Shown: positions 9,687 to 19,611 of the stretch, one piece after another
How the letters are laid out: every line of letters starts with the position of its first letter
How positions within the stretch are numbered: the first letter of the stretch is position 1
NCBI GenBank assembly: GCA_025504975.1
Contig: JANUWI010000001.1
Span: 806,001-870,000, forward strand
DNA length: 64,000 nucleotides
DNA from: Plenodomus lindquistii
Lineage: Eukaryota > Ascomycota > Dothideomycetes > Pleosporales > Leptosphaeriaceae
Direction of reading: 5' to 3'
Notes under the pieces: generated by a model
The model's database searches: none
What the model was told of the DNA's origin: nothing
What the model saw: the letters and a program-made list of their open reading frames with translations, nothing else
Made by a program: the position numbers and the translations under genes

Positions 9687-10837
9687 ATGCTGTTTGTCGA
9701 GTGTAAAGGCACGCCATACGAAGTGAGTAGTGTGTAGCAGGGTGACGTCATGCACAACCGTTATCATTACACAGAGCACCATACTGATAGCATCATCAGA
9801 TTGGCCAGCAGCACGGAACAGCAGCAAAAGCCCAGATTGGTCGTTGTATTGACTTCTATGCGGGCCTGTTCTTGAAGAATTGTAAGCAGACTTGGCCGCA
9901 AGTCCTACAGCATGCATCGAGGTTCGAGGAGCAGGCTAAAGCCAACTGGCCAATGTATCATGAAGAGATATGTGGGATAGCTGATGGGTCGGGAAGAGAG
10001 TTTTTGGAAATCTTGGCAATCAATGTGCGGACTGAGATCAACTTTGGGCTATTCAGCGATGGATGCACGGCTTTGGCATGGCATACTGAGAAGCGTGGCT
10101 GGCTCGCGCAGAATTGGGATGTATGGCGTCGTCCGAGACACTTTTACGCTCATGGCTAACTTTATCAGTGGATGAGCGTCCAGAAGCAGAACCTTATCAT
10201 TACCAAGATCACCCAAGCCAATAAGCCAACGATCATTCAGGTCACTGAGGCGGGTATCATTGGGAAGATAGGCTTCAACAGCGCAGGGGTAGGAACACTA
10301 TTGAATGCAATTAGGGTCCACGGTATGGATCCGTCACGACTGCCTGTTCACTTCGGTCTTCGCATGGCGTTGGAAAGCTCTTCAGTCGCAGATGCTGTCC
10401 AAAGGCTGGAATCCTATGGCATGGCATCTTCAGGACACATACTCCTCGCTGGACCAGATACCTCCTTGGGGCTGGAGTTCACAAAGTCAACTTTCGCGCA
10501 CTGCATACCGGACAGTGCAGGCCGTATTGTCCACGCAAATCACCTGCTCTGTGAACATGCCGGGGAGACAGACACGGTGTGGCTGAAGGATTCGTTGGAC
10601 CGGGTGTCTACGCTGGCAACAAATGCAGAAAACATTGGCGTAGAACCGAGCTGGGAAGACGTGAGTAAGCTGTTTGAAGATGAGCAAAACCTACCTGGAG
10701 CGATATGCAGACTTGAGACACCTCAGACAGGTAGCGCAACATTGTTCAATATCGTTATGGACTTGAAGAGCAGAAAGGCAGTCGTGAGACTAGGGCGGCC
10801 GACACAGGTGGAAGACACGATAAATCTCGAGTTGTGA
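9687..10837 (+). CDS. Acyl-CoA:6-aminopenicillanate acyltransferase-like Ntn hydrolase
   Basis: Three exons: 9687-9722, 9800-10120 and 10169-10837 (introns 77 and 48 nt, the second with a perfect GCTAAC branch site), giving 341 residues. The family (AAT, PF03417) is made as a proenzyme that cleaves itself before a cysteine, which becomes the N-terminal nucleophile. The Gly-Cys pair is present in FSDGCTALAW with Cys at residue 101, matching Cys103 of Penicillium IAT in position. Other signatures are GTPYEIGQQHG and AQNWDW. The C terminus NLEL is not a peroxisomal signal, so this is more like the IAT-like paralogue found widely in fungi than the penicillin enzyme; no ACV synthetase or IPN synthase is in the window. 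Likely an amidase or amide-forming enzyme of unknown substrate. Confidence 0.87.
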
Positions 10838-11666
10838 ACCAGACAATCTGGATTTAATTTGAAATTTGGATGACAACGGAGCCCGATAGGAATCAGAGGG
10901 AGACCAGAACAGCCAGCCTTTTTTTTAAAGAACAATAGGGCTCCAGGCGCTTGCTTGTAGTTGCGGCGTAGAGTAACACGTCTCCCACGCCAAAACTGAG
11001 TGTCTACTTCGTAATCATCGTTCTCTATACTCAGCTTGTACTGTACCCCGAGCGAACGACGCAGTATAAAGATCTCGCCTCGCCTGCCAAATTTGTTGGC
11101 TCTCATCTGCGCAAAGTTTCACATGGCAACTCATGCGTGTATGCATGTCTGAACACAGGACGCTCCGTGCCACTTGGACGTGCACTAAAAGTGGTACGAC
11201 GGATGACACCATGGTCGCTTAGCGCGTATGTGATAGTGACCCCCTCTGTTGGCGGTCACTTTGCATTGTGTCTTAAGAACCTGCATCAATCTTGATTCGA
11301 ATCCGGAAGGATGTTCCGCATGCAAGACCGCTGATAGGCTCACCTTGACAATTCCTCGATCATCAAACAAATGGCCACCAATATTAGACGAGCCTAACAG
11401 CTTGTGACATTCAATCAGAAATGAGTGCCTCCTTTGTCGCCTGGTGTGTTCTGAACTGAGGATCCAATAAGCATAGCATAGTCGGTAGCCGCGGAGTAGA
11501 CGCTCTCTTCCTCGACAGGATGTATGTAAACGGGCCAAGTTTGGCGAGGCGCCGTACAGTGCCTTTATCACAATATAGCCGCCTAGAGGCATCGTCCTGA
11601 TGCACCAATCTACTTCTCTTTGAGGGCGACGAAGCCCGGAGTTCGTGTGCGAGAAGGCTATGACCT
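10838..11666. other. Intergenic, tail-to-tail, no gene seen
   Basis: About 830 bases between two convergent genes, more than is usual for a tail-to-tail space here. A minus-strand open frame ends inside the acyltransferase gene and lacks a homologue I can name. Long 3' UTRs or a missed short gene are possible. Confidence 0.45.
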
Positions 11667-13796
11667 TCAATCCAAAGCAAACTCTGCGTTCCAGTTTGTC
11701 GGTGGAACATTGTCGAGGGTTGGACCGGGGAGTGTCTCATGACCTTCGATCGATACTCCTGCTGTCGGATTGAAGACAGCCCAATGCTTGCTTGCCTCAT
11801 CAACCGCTGTTGGGGCGGTTATTGGTCTGGCAAACTCGCTGAAGCCAGTCATTGATATTTGATGCCGCAAAGATAGTGGGGCCCGTGGTAGAGATCTAGC
11901 CTTCTGTTCCAGGAATTCCTCGTACTCTTGTTTGATCGGAGCCAGCAATCGTTCGTACTCGTCGAGGCATCTCTTGGCTGCGGCCCAACGCTCTGCAATA
12001 GCTAAGAAGCACTTTGTGATATCATGCATCATGTTTTCCACTTGCAGCCAAGAAAAGCGTTCGGCAACCTCCTGTTTGCATCGTTGTAGACCCTGAAGGA
12101 AGACTAGCGCGCAGTGGAAAACATGGTGGCATGGATGGAAGACATATTTGATCTTGCCGGCTTCACCCTCCGATTGCCTAAGATAGCCATTCGCTACGTT
12201 TACAGCACTGATGAGTGCATCCATCATCTGTGGCTTCGTCGGATTTGGTACTCGACGAGAAGACCGATTCAGCAGCACTCGTACGTAGGAGACGGCAATC
12301 TCGCTATACAGTTCCATCTCATGCCAACGTGCAACCAAACTTCGATCTCTGTTGACGGTGGAGGATACGTGTATCTCTTTTTGCCACTCGTCCATGGCAG
12401 TAATGCAACTTTGTTTCCAGTGCTCCAAGGAAGAGTATTCACGTGGTATGTGCTGATCAAGCCACAGCACAGAAACAATCTCCACCTCGATCAGCCGGAA
12501 TCGACAAATGATGCGTTGTGTGAACTTGGATACCCTTCCGGCAAGGTTGACGTCGCTTTGGGTAATGGCTGTGTCGTCGATTTCCAGTGGAAAGGCAACC
12601 TCAATACGCCTGATGGGTAAGCTCGTAGGACGTAGGAAAATGCAGCATACCCCGATCTCCATCTCCCACGCACACCAAAAAAGGCGACGTCGCATGTCGC
12701 GGTGGTAGGCCGTTATACCTGGCTCATTGGGTAGCTCCTGATGCAGGCCAAGGTCAATGACGGCCTGGCTAATGAGACCAGTCAGAAGCCACAAGTCTGC
12801 CATTTTCGGGTTGAGGAAGATGTACTGCGTGAGGAGTAAAATGGCTTGCAGGCCTGCTATATCATTGGTGGCAACATCTGGGATCCACTGCATGGCGTGC
12901 CTGACGAGTTGATAAGCAGTATCATTAGCCTTTTGTACCTGGTTGCGCGCGCTTGTAGTCAGTGAGATGGCCATGATGATGCAGACTATGTAGCGGTTGC
13001 GAATCGAATGGTCGCCAGGAGTCGATGCAGTCTTGTGGAAGATGGAATTGAATGCGGTGGTAACATCATTACGATGATATATCGGGTACTGCGTGATTAC
13101 TCGATCTAGATAGTTCTCCAAGAGGGTGTTGGCACCTTTCTCGTCAGGCATTAGATTGTGAAATAGCCCTTGAGTTGGCTGAGGGTTGAGGATTGATCTC
13201 GGGTGATTCTCGTTCAAGTCATTTGAGCCGACAGGGCCCTTTTTCGATGGGAGTCGTGTTCCTCTCACGACGCACTGCAGCAGAGGGCGGGCTTTGGTGA
13301 CACCTAGGAAGGAGGGAGTGATGTCCTCCATGACTTGGTTTACCAGGTCGTCTGCAAAGGTGCATCTCTCTGGGCGGCACTCGCCAGTCCTTGGTTCGAG
13401 GTCATACGAGTCGACTGAAGACGGGACATGGGCTGGAGAGGGCTGGGTGACTGGCGACGGAATGTTGGCGGGAGAGGGGATTGGAGCGCTGGCGTGAAGC
13501 TGTGCCTGCAGCAGCGCTTGCTTGCGCAAAGCGTCGACGCGTGCAATGTGGGCTTCCAAAAAGTCTGCGATACTGCGCGGCGCTTCTTGCTGTGTCGACG
13601 AGTCAAAGCCAACACACTGCACGCCGCTGTCGACACAGCGCGTGCACGAGGGCACCTTGTAGTCGCACTGGCGCGAAATTAGCATCCAGACAAACATGCC
13701 GGCTGGGTGGAGGCGGAGATGCACCGAAAGCTTGCGCTTCCTACAGCGCGCGCAGGCAAGCACGCGTCGGCGGACTTTGGTCCGGTTCTCCTGCAT
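11667..13796 (-). CDS. Zn2Cys6 transcription factor with fungal-specific middle homology region
   Basis: Two exons: 13796-13725 and 13667-11667, with a 57-nt intron cutting the zinc cluster, giving 690 residues. After splicing the binuclear cluster is intact: CARC-x6-C-x6-CTRC-x6-C (residues about 15-42). The intron is a multiple of three and open, so an unspliced reading would insert 19 residues into the finger and break it. Residues of about 180-430 carry the fungal_trans region (for example RRRLFWCAWEMEIGV). An ATG at 13796 (MQENRTKVRRR) is the best start; the frame is open further upstream but only with GTG. Its target is unknown. It is divergent from a second Zn2Cys6 gene, and tail-to-tail with the acyltransferase-like gene, so it may control that group. 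Confidence 0.86.
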   Translation of the reverse strand: MQENRTKVRRRVLACARCRKRKLSVHLRLHPAGMFVWMLISRQCDYKVPSCTRCVDSGVQCVGFDSSTQQEAPRSIADFLEAHIARVDALRKQALLQAQLHASAPIPSPANIPSPVTQPSPAHVPSSVDSYDLEPRTGECRPERCTFADDLVNQVMEDITPSFLGVTKARPLLQCVVRGTRLPSKKGPVGSNDLNENHPRSILNPQPTQGLFHNLMPDEKGANTLLENYLDRVITQYPIYHRNDVTTAFNSIFHKTASTPGDHSIRNRYIVCIIMAISLTTSARNQVQKANDTAYQLVRHAMQWIPDVATNDIAGLQAILLLTQYIFLNPKMADLWLLTGLISQAVIDLGLHQELPNEPGITAYHRDMRRRLFWCAWEMEIGVCCIFLRPTSLPIRRIEVAFPLEIDDTAITQSDVNLAGRVSKFTQRIICRFRLIEVEIVSVLWLDQHIPREYSSLEHWKQSCITAMDEWQKEIHVSSTVNRDRSLVARWHEMELYSEIAVSYVRVLLNRSSRRVPNPTKPQMMDALISAVNVANGYLRQSEGEAGKIKYVFHPCHHVFHCALVFLQGLQRCKQEVAERFSWLQVENMMHDITKCFLAIAERWAAAKRCLDEYERLLAPIKQEYEEFLEQKARSLPRAPLSLRHQISMTGFSEFARPITAPTAVDEASKHWAVFNPTAGVSIEGHETLPGPTLDNVPPTNWNAEFALD

Positions 13797-14236
13797 CGTG
13801 GCTGTCAAACGTCGCGCGGAAAAAGCATACACGCGCGCCACTCATGGCGCAGTCGGCGCTGGTGGACGGCGCAGATGAGCTGGGTGAGGCCTGATGTTCT
13901 TTTCTTTTGCACGGTTGCAGTGCAGACAGCCGGAGGATGCAGGAGCCCGCGCCTCAGCCCTCAGGCCCCGCTGCCGGCCCATCGCTGCCCCATTCACCCG
14001 CGCTAGCTGTGTCCGACTAGCGCCCACCCCCTGCCGTCCGGGAGCCCAGCCCGTTGTGCGTCCAGCGCGCATCGCTGCGCATCGCTGCACTGCACTGCAC
14101 ATTCATTGCTCGACGGCGTGCAGTAGACTACATAGGAGTAGCATGTCTGCTGGGGCCTAAGTGCCGTTACCGGCTTTGACAGCCGTCGGTTTGAACCTTC
14201 CCCCCCTCCCTAGCGTTGACCATCCATCCCATCAAC
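13797..14236. promoter_or_regulatory. Divergent promoter between two Zn2Cys6 regulators
   Basis: A 440-base GC-rich space between the start codons of two oppositely oriented zinc-cluster genes. It includes a short direct repeat of GCGCATCGCT at about 14068-14090 followed by GCACT repeats. Open frames in it look like GC-rich shadows. CGG-rich stretches are common, so I do not call a specific zinc-cluster binding site. Confidence 0.4.
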
Positions 14237-16051
14237 ATGAACCCCCCCACGCTGGATTTGGATAGCCTGATCAAAGTAAGGCCCACGATGACTTGGTCGC
14301 GCGCCGCCACTCACACTATTCCAGAGCCTCCCGGCTTGCAAGCGCTGCCGTGACTGTCGCCGCGGCTGCGACACACAGCTGCCAAGGTGCAGGTATGTGG
14401 GGCTGCCTCTTGTCGGCGTGCAACTGACCATGGCAGACAATGCCACAAGGCCAATGTAGACTGCATGTTTCTGGATGCCGGGCGTGGCGAGATGCTGTCG
14501 CGAAGGTGCGCCCTCACGGCTGCTCCAACCGGCTCCCAGACCACTGACAAACCCCCAGCTACATCAGCAAACTGGTTGATCACGCCCGAGAGATATCACG
14601 CCCAGGTTACCTCCCACCCCTTCTAGAGGCCTCGGACACTCCGCACACAACCAACTCGCTTTCCTCCGTCCCAGATACTCCACAGACACACGGCTTCATC
14701 TTCACGGTCCCAGGCACTCCCCAAACAATCAGCTCCGCCGCCACGCTCAAAAACGAGCCACAAACGCAAAAGCTGCCTCAATTTGAACACCACTTCGCCC
14801 ACGCAGGACACAGCTACCGATATCTCGGGTCCCAGTCCTGTTTGGTCAAGTCTCCCAGACTGCACGCTAACATACCACCGCCATTCGAGTACGACGAAGA
14901 CGATGAGGATTGGCAGCTGGCAACAAAAGACTCTCCAGCCAAGAAGTGGGAGCTGCTCGAACTCTTTAAGCTTACCATACAACCCGTGTATCCCGTCTTG
15001 GACATGAATTCGCGCTATCTCACTGCGGAGCCGCCCGCAGACCTGACCCCTACCGAGTTGTTTTCTCTGTACATGGTCTACTCCATTTCATGCTACATTT
15101 TGCCAAACACGGGTAAACGCCAGAACAAGGAGCAGACTTGGAATCCAACAGGAAGGCTCTCGTATCATCAGGCCAACTCAATCAAGTATCGAGCTCTGGC
15201 AACACAGTACTTCAACAAAGCTATGGAGTATCTCGAAGGTGCTACAATGGAGCCAACCATCTCGACGCTTCGGTCAGTTCTACTGCTGGCAATCAACAGC
15301 TCATTCGATCCCAAGACAGGCAACATAGGGCAGCAAATGGCCCTTGCTGGACGCCTTGCCTTTGATCTCGAATCCAAGCGAGAATTGCAAGAGCTTGAAG
15401 CAAATGACGTCGAGCTGTTGCATAGTATGCACATGACTATTTACAGTCTTGAGAACCAGGTAACATCTACTTTGGATAGACCAGCTCTGTTCCCAGAACC
15501 GGTAATTCTGTCAATCACCATTCTCTGCACTTGATCACTAATCAGCTTAGAACTCCGAGATTGTATTCGACAAGTCACAACCAGTAGAGTATATGTGCTC
15601 ACTGTTTCGGCTGCAAAATCGGTTCCGCTCAGGCGATGCAGCTACCAAGGAGAACATGATCAAGCTCCTTCCCCTTCTGGACAATAAGAACGAACATCTT
15701 CCCATCGTCCGTATCGTCCTGCATCAGACCCACCTTCTCCTCAATCCTGTGTGGCAGACCGCGTGGTCATTTCTCGAAGCTGTTGTAAGCATCGGTGGTA
15801 TTCACGTCTTTATGACACCGCAGTGGGTCTACCGAGCCGGTACTATCCTGATCCAGGGTATGCCCAACATAATTGGTGGCAACCTGATCCAGTTGTACTC
15901 CAACGCCCTGCTTGTGCTTGAACTATCGTCGTGGAAATGGCCAAGCTCTGCAGCGCTTGCCGCATCGCTCGTGGATCTGATGAGGACCATGAAAGACGTG
16001 TACAAGCCAGAGTGGTCCGGCAAATTAGTGAGTGGAGATGTACACATATGA
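14237..16051 (+). CDS. Zn2Cys6 transcription factor, five exons
   Basis: Exons 14237-14275, 14325-14392, 14437-14505, 14559-15501 and 15551-16051, giving 539 residues. Splicing assembles a zinc cluster from exons 2 and 3: ACKRC-x6-C-x6-C-RQ-C-x6-C (residues about 17-45). The first loop has an extra cysteine (CKRCRDC), unusual for the class. Acidic FEYDEDDED lies at about residue 130, followed by the middle region (ELFKLTIQPVYPVLD onward). The 3' end is uncertain: a possible intron at 16028-16070 (GTGAGT, 43 nt) would replace the last residues with a tail ending at 16145. No target can be given. It is divergent from the neighbouring zinc-cluster gene. Confidence 0.85.
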
Positions 16052-16145
16052 TCAGTTCAGATCTCTCAAGGTTGCGCCCGTTGATTGCGCAAAGTCTAGG
16101 ATTCTCCTGATACCGACGCCACATTTCTCAATGATACGGACCTAG

Positions 16146-17113
16146 CTCCATGTACCTGGCTGGCTTATTGTGAGAGGCAGCGCTGGCATATAAAGAAGTA
16201 CCCAAGTTCAACAAGACGATAGAATATGGTTTGGAGTGATCGACCTCGGCATCACTCTCCAAATGCAATCCTGCCGCCTGGCACTGTGAGTTGCGCTCGC
16301 TACGAGTAAGTCTCGTGAGCCACGAGGATGCAATCGGGTACCACCCCTATGGAGGCAAGGCCACACGCCACTAAACGTTAGAGGCATTGTGGTCCGTCCT
16401 TCTTCCCTGTCTTTCTCCCCTATTTATAAGGCGACCCAACAATAAGAAAGCCATCGCGCTCGTACTGGACATTGACGGGACATCATGAAACCTGGGAACG
16501 GTTTACGATTCTGAGCGACAAAGATCGAATGAATGTTAGACGCGGCGTAAATGCGTCGCTGTCCGCCCGTCTTTGATGATTCCCCCCAGATCGCAACCTC
16601 ATCGATCAGGACTTTCGCATTGCACAGGTTCCAGATGAATGATTTCCTACATCCGCTTGATCTTGCTCAATACACCAAGATCATGTCAAATTGATTCCGA
16701 GGAAGAGTCCAAGTTGGTGTTTCCATTCTCAAATAAGATGCAGTTGCCATGATCTTATCTCACAGCTATATCCCAACTCCATGAAAGAAACGCTTACCAT
16801 GTCGACGCCATACAGTCTTGCGAAATGGTCAACGCCTTCCCGGTGACGTTGATTGATGCTCTTGCTACATATGTATTTCTGAATTATCGCGATATGCCTC
16901 TTATCTTCGTTTTATACAACTTGTCGTATACCAGCATTCTCGATAGGCTCATCGCTAGCTGAAGCTTTGTCGACCTAACCACCTACCACTAATCCCGACC
17001 CATGACGTCACCCTACTAAAAAAATAAATGGCAATACCCACACCAATATACACAACGCAGCCTAACTCCTCAAGTCACCTACATATCCCCTTACCCTACA
17101 CCGCGTCTACAAA
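16146..17113. other. Intergenic, no gene seen
   Basis: About 1 kb between the 3' end of the second regulator and the small membrane-protein gene. It contains several ATATAC and TATAA-like stretches but no supported exon. The region right before 17114 is A/C-rich, as expected of a fungal 5' UTR. Confidence 0.5.
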
Positions 17114-17647
17114 ATGTCACCCTCCGTCTCCAAACCAAGCAAGAACTCCATTCCAAACGCCACCACAACCGACGACCTAGCAATCGACGCGCATTCCTCC
17201 ACCGCCCTAGCCTCCACAAAGCGCAACCTGCGCTACCTGTATGATCCAAAAACCAGCCCAGCCGTGTCTTCGCGCCGCACGCGCGCCGTGCTGAGAGTCC
17301 TGCGCTCAACCCTTATCTTTGCATTCTGGCGCATTGTGCGGTATGCAAAGTACGTTGCTATTGGCAGTCTAGTGGCGACGCTGGGTGCAGGGGCGCTGGG
17401 GACGTTTGTTTCTGGGGCGGGATTTGTGTTGGCGCCGACGGGGATCGTGGGGACGTGTGTTGCGGCGGGAATTTGGGGGTTGGGGAGGTTTGCGGTTAGA
17501 AGGGTGGGGAGGAGATGGAGTGGTGGTGGTGGTGGTGGTGGTGGTGGGGAGGGGAGTGGATTGGAGAGGGATGTCGTTGAAAGGAGGACGGAGATGAGTT
17601 TGGGTGAGGGGAGAGTGTATAGGGGGCCGGATGCTGTGCCTTGGTGA
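17114..17647 (+). CDS. Small membrane protein with a polyglycine tract, function unknown
   Basis: A single exon of 177 residues from ATG 17114 in a good AAA-ATG context. The N terminus is polar. A hydrophobic, glycine-rich segment at about residues 65-132 (IFAFWRIVRYAKY, then VAIGSLVATLGAGALG and TGIVGTCVAAGIWGLG) could form two or three helices. A run of nine glycines follows, coded by GGT repeats (17520-17547). The C-terminal part is charged and ends DAVPW. The layout resembles small fungal organelle-membrane proteins, but I recognise no family. The glycine tract is expected to vary in length between strains. Confidence 0.7.
   Translation: MSPSVSKPSKNSIPNATTTDDLAIDAHSSTALASTKRNLRYLYDPKTSPAVSSRRTRAVLRVLRSTLIFAFWRIVRYAKYVAIGSLVATLGAGALGTFVSGAGFVLAPTGIVGTCVAAGIWGLGRFAVRRVGRRWSGGGGGGGGGEGSGLERDVVERRTEMSLGEGRVYRGPDAVPW
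17520..17547. repeat. GGT trinucleotide repeat inside a coding exon
   Basis: An uninterrupted run of about nine GGT units coding glycine in the small membrane protein. Confidence 0.9.
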
Positions 17648-17869
17648 GTGATATTAGAGTGAAGGACTCTGTGGGAAAGGCTCCTGACTGAGCCACGCAA
17701 TGCGGTTTACTTCTTGATATTTCTGCGGGCTGCTATCGTTGAATGAACTCGTAGGCTCACTTGGCACAGTATGCATAGGCTTACCGACTGGAGGGGTATA
17801 TGGCAGTATCAGAAGCTGGCACGTTCTTCTGTGTTCTCCAGCATGCGATGTACCCATTTGGCTCCCTCT

Positions 17870-19116
17870 CTAATGTTTAATGTCTTCAGGCTCCTCTTCT
17901 ACTTCTTGTGACAAGTCATCAAGCTTTCCCTCTCTTTTCAGATTCTCATATAGACTCAACGCCGCAAGCGCCTTTGCATCCCTGCCTACATACCGCCATG
18001 CTTTGTCAAGCGGTACCAGTTGGAGCGTGATTTTCTCTCCTTCATCTCGCAGACCTGTAGCTTTGCCCTTCAGCCACTCCATGTGATTTCGAGTAAGTCT
18101 TTTTTGACACAAGAAAAGGGGGATGAACTCATCACAGGCCCCAGGGCTAGGGTAGATGCCGTTCTCTGTTGACTCGGTGGCGGGTTTGGCAGAAGTCGTG
18201 GTTGTGAAAGATTGGTCCTAGATCAGTTAGTCGTATGCGCATGATGCAATAAAATTGTGTTAGCATACTTCGCTATCATCGTCTTCGGCGGTGTCTAACT
18301 GTGCGTCTGCTTGTGCGTCACAGTCCCCTGACTCCCACGGAGAGATGTGAACATCTTGAAGCGCAAGTTCGGTGAGGTTGACGAGTTCGCTTTCCTTGAC
18401 TTTCAGGCCCGCTTCCTCTTCGATCTCGCTTGCTGCAGCGCCCTTGAAGGAGTTTTCGTCGAGCATGCCAGCTGGGATCTCGGTGAAGGCCAATGAACCT
18501 GCTGCTATTCTTGGTTGTATTGTTAAGACAACGTACTTTTCCTCGCTGCCCTTTGCGTCTTCTGGCTGTACAATGATCTACCGCAGCATCAGTTATCGTC
18601 ACAGTCGCTGCAAGGGCCGCTAGTAGTACTATAAAAGGTACGTACAAGCATTGCAACACTGCCTCCTCTCAGAAACACAGCACCAGACAGCCAATCTGCT
18701 CTGACAGTGTCCTCTCCATCATGCATGTACGGATCAGTCTCGATCTTGGCTTGAATCTTCATGAAGCCCAATTTGTCTTCCTGGCCGGGCTTATTCCGCC
18801 AGAACCAGTCGACAGCCTGGATCTCAATTTCGCGCAGGCGATAGGGGTGATTGTGGAATGGGTGATGATCATGATGCTGGAGTTTTAGGTTTTGATTGAG
18901 TTTCGAAAACCAATTCTGCAAGGCTGGGAAACCAAAGGCGGGCTTGGAGGAGGATGTTGACGAAGTGAAGAGACGTAGGAATTCTCGGGGTCGCAGGTTG
19001 TGGGGAAGATAGACTTGCACAGAGGGTGTGAGATCTTCGCCATTGAACTCTTGTAGAGCCAAGGTTGGTTTGCGCGTGAATGAAGAAGGGACCTCGTCAT
19101 GGACCACTGCGAACAT
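17870..19116 (-). CDS. Nudix hydrolase, ADP-sugar/UDP-sugar diphosphatase type
   Basis: Three exons: 19116-18646, 18577-18269 and 18217-17870, with introns of 68 and 51 nt, giving 375 residues. It should cleave nucleoside-diphosphate sugars to the sugar phosphate and NMP. The Nudix box is centred on GMLDENSFKGAAASEIEEEAGL-like sequence from about residue 194, preceded by QPRIAAGSLAFTEIPAGM, which is the ADP-sugar diphosphatase signature of the NUDT14/fungal branch; the catalytic EExxEE core is kept (EIEEEAG). The C-terminal exon has a conserved late block (DKAWRYVGRDAKALAALSLY). ATG 19116 is the first ATG in the frame; the open frame upstream has no ATG. Residues 240-260 are acidic and low complexity. 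Confidence 0.84.
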
Positions 19117-19611
19117 GATCTGGAGTGTTGATTGTAGCCTAGTCGTAGGCGGAGCAGAGGCAGCGAAGAGGAAAGTGGATGGAGAGAAGCGCAAAACTGG
19201 CAAGTAGTCACCGGTAACCACAGATTGCACGGTAGCGAAGAGTACGAAGCTGGACCCATAGACTAGCACGCATAGCGTATACCACGGTGGTGAGTCTAGA
19301 AGGCCCGCGTGCAAGCCATGGGCAAGCACGTGCCCATTGTTCGTACCCGCGGGTTGCACGACAGCTCTTTGCCCCACTAGTCTACCGGTACGACAACAAG
19401 CAAGCTACACCTATGATGCAGCTAGCTCCGGTCATCGCGTCGCCCCGCGTCGCCACCACCTCCCGAACAGCCCATTCCGCGCCTTGTGCGGACAGAGCCA
19501 CACTACAGAACACGTAGATTCATCTAGATACTCCAAGAGGGTGCTTGTTTGAGATCGACCGAGATCTATTGCTCTTTTCATCTTTGCAAGATACGGCATC
19601 TGCGACTGAGC
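19117..19611. other. Divergent intergenic region of the Nudix and RING genes
   Basis: About 495 bases between divergent start codons. It should contain both promoters. Nothing else is recognised. Confidence 0.4.

Noticed and set aside
10723..11106. Minus-strand frame of 127 residues overlapping the acyltransferase 3' end
   Set aside because: It looks partly protein-like, but overlaps a secure gene in antisense and matches no family I know.
11291..11301. GATTCGAATCC, resembling a tRNA B box
   Set aside because: The flanks do not form a T-arm stem and no A box or acceptor stem fits.
13842..14160. Several overlapping frames in the GC-rich divergent promoter
   Set aside because: Composition artefacts; none has a good start context or domain.
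8153..16145. Penicillin or other beta-lactam cluster
   Set aside because: Only an IAT-like gene is present; ACV synthetase and isopenicillin N synthase are absent.
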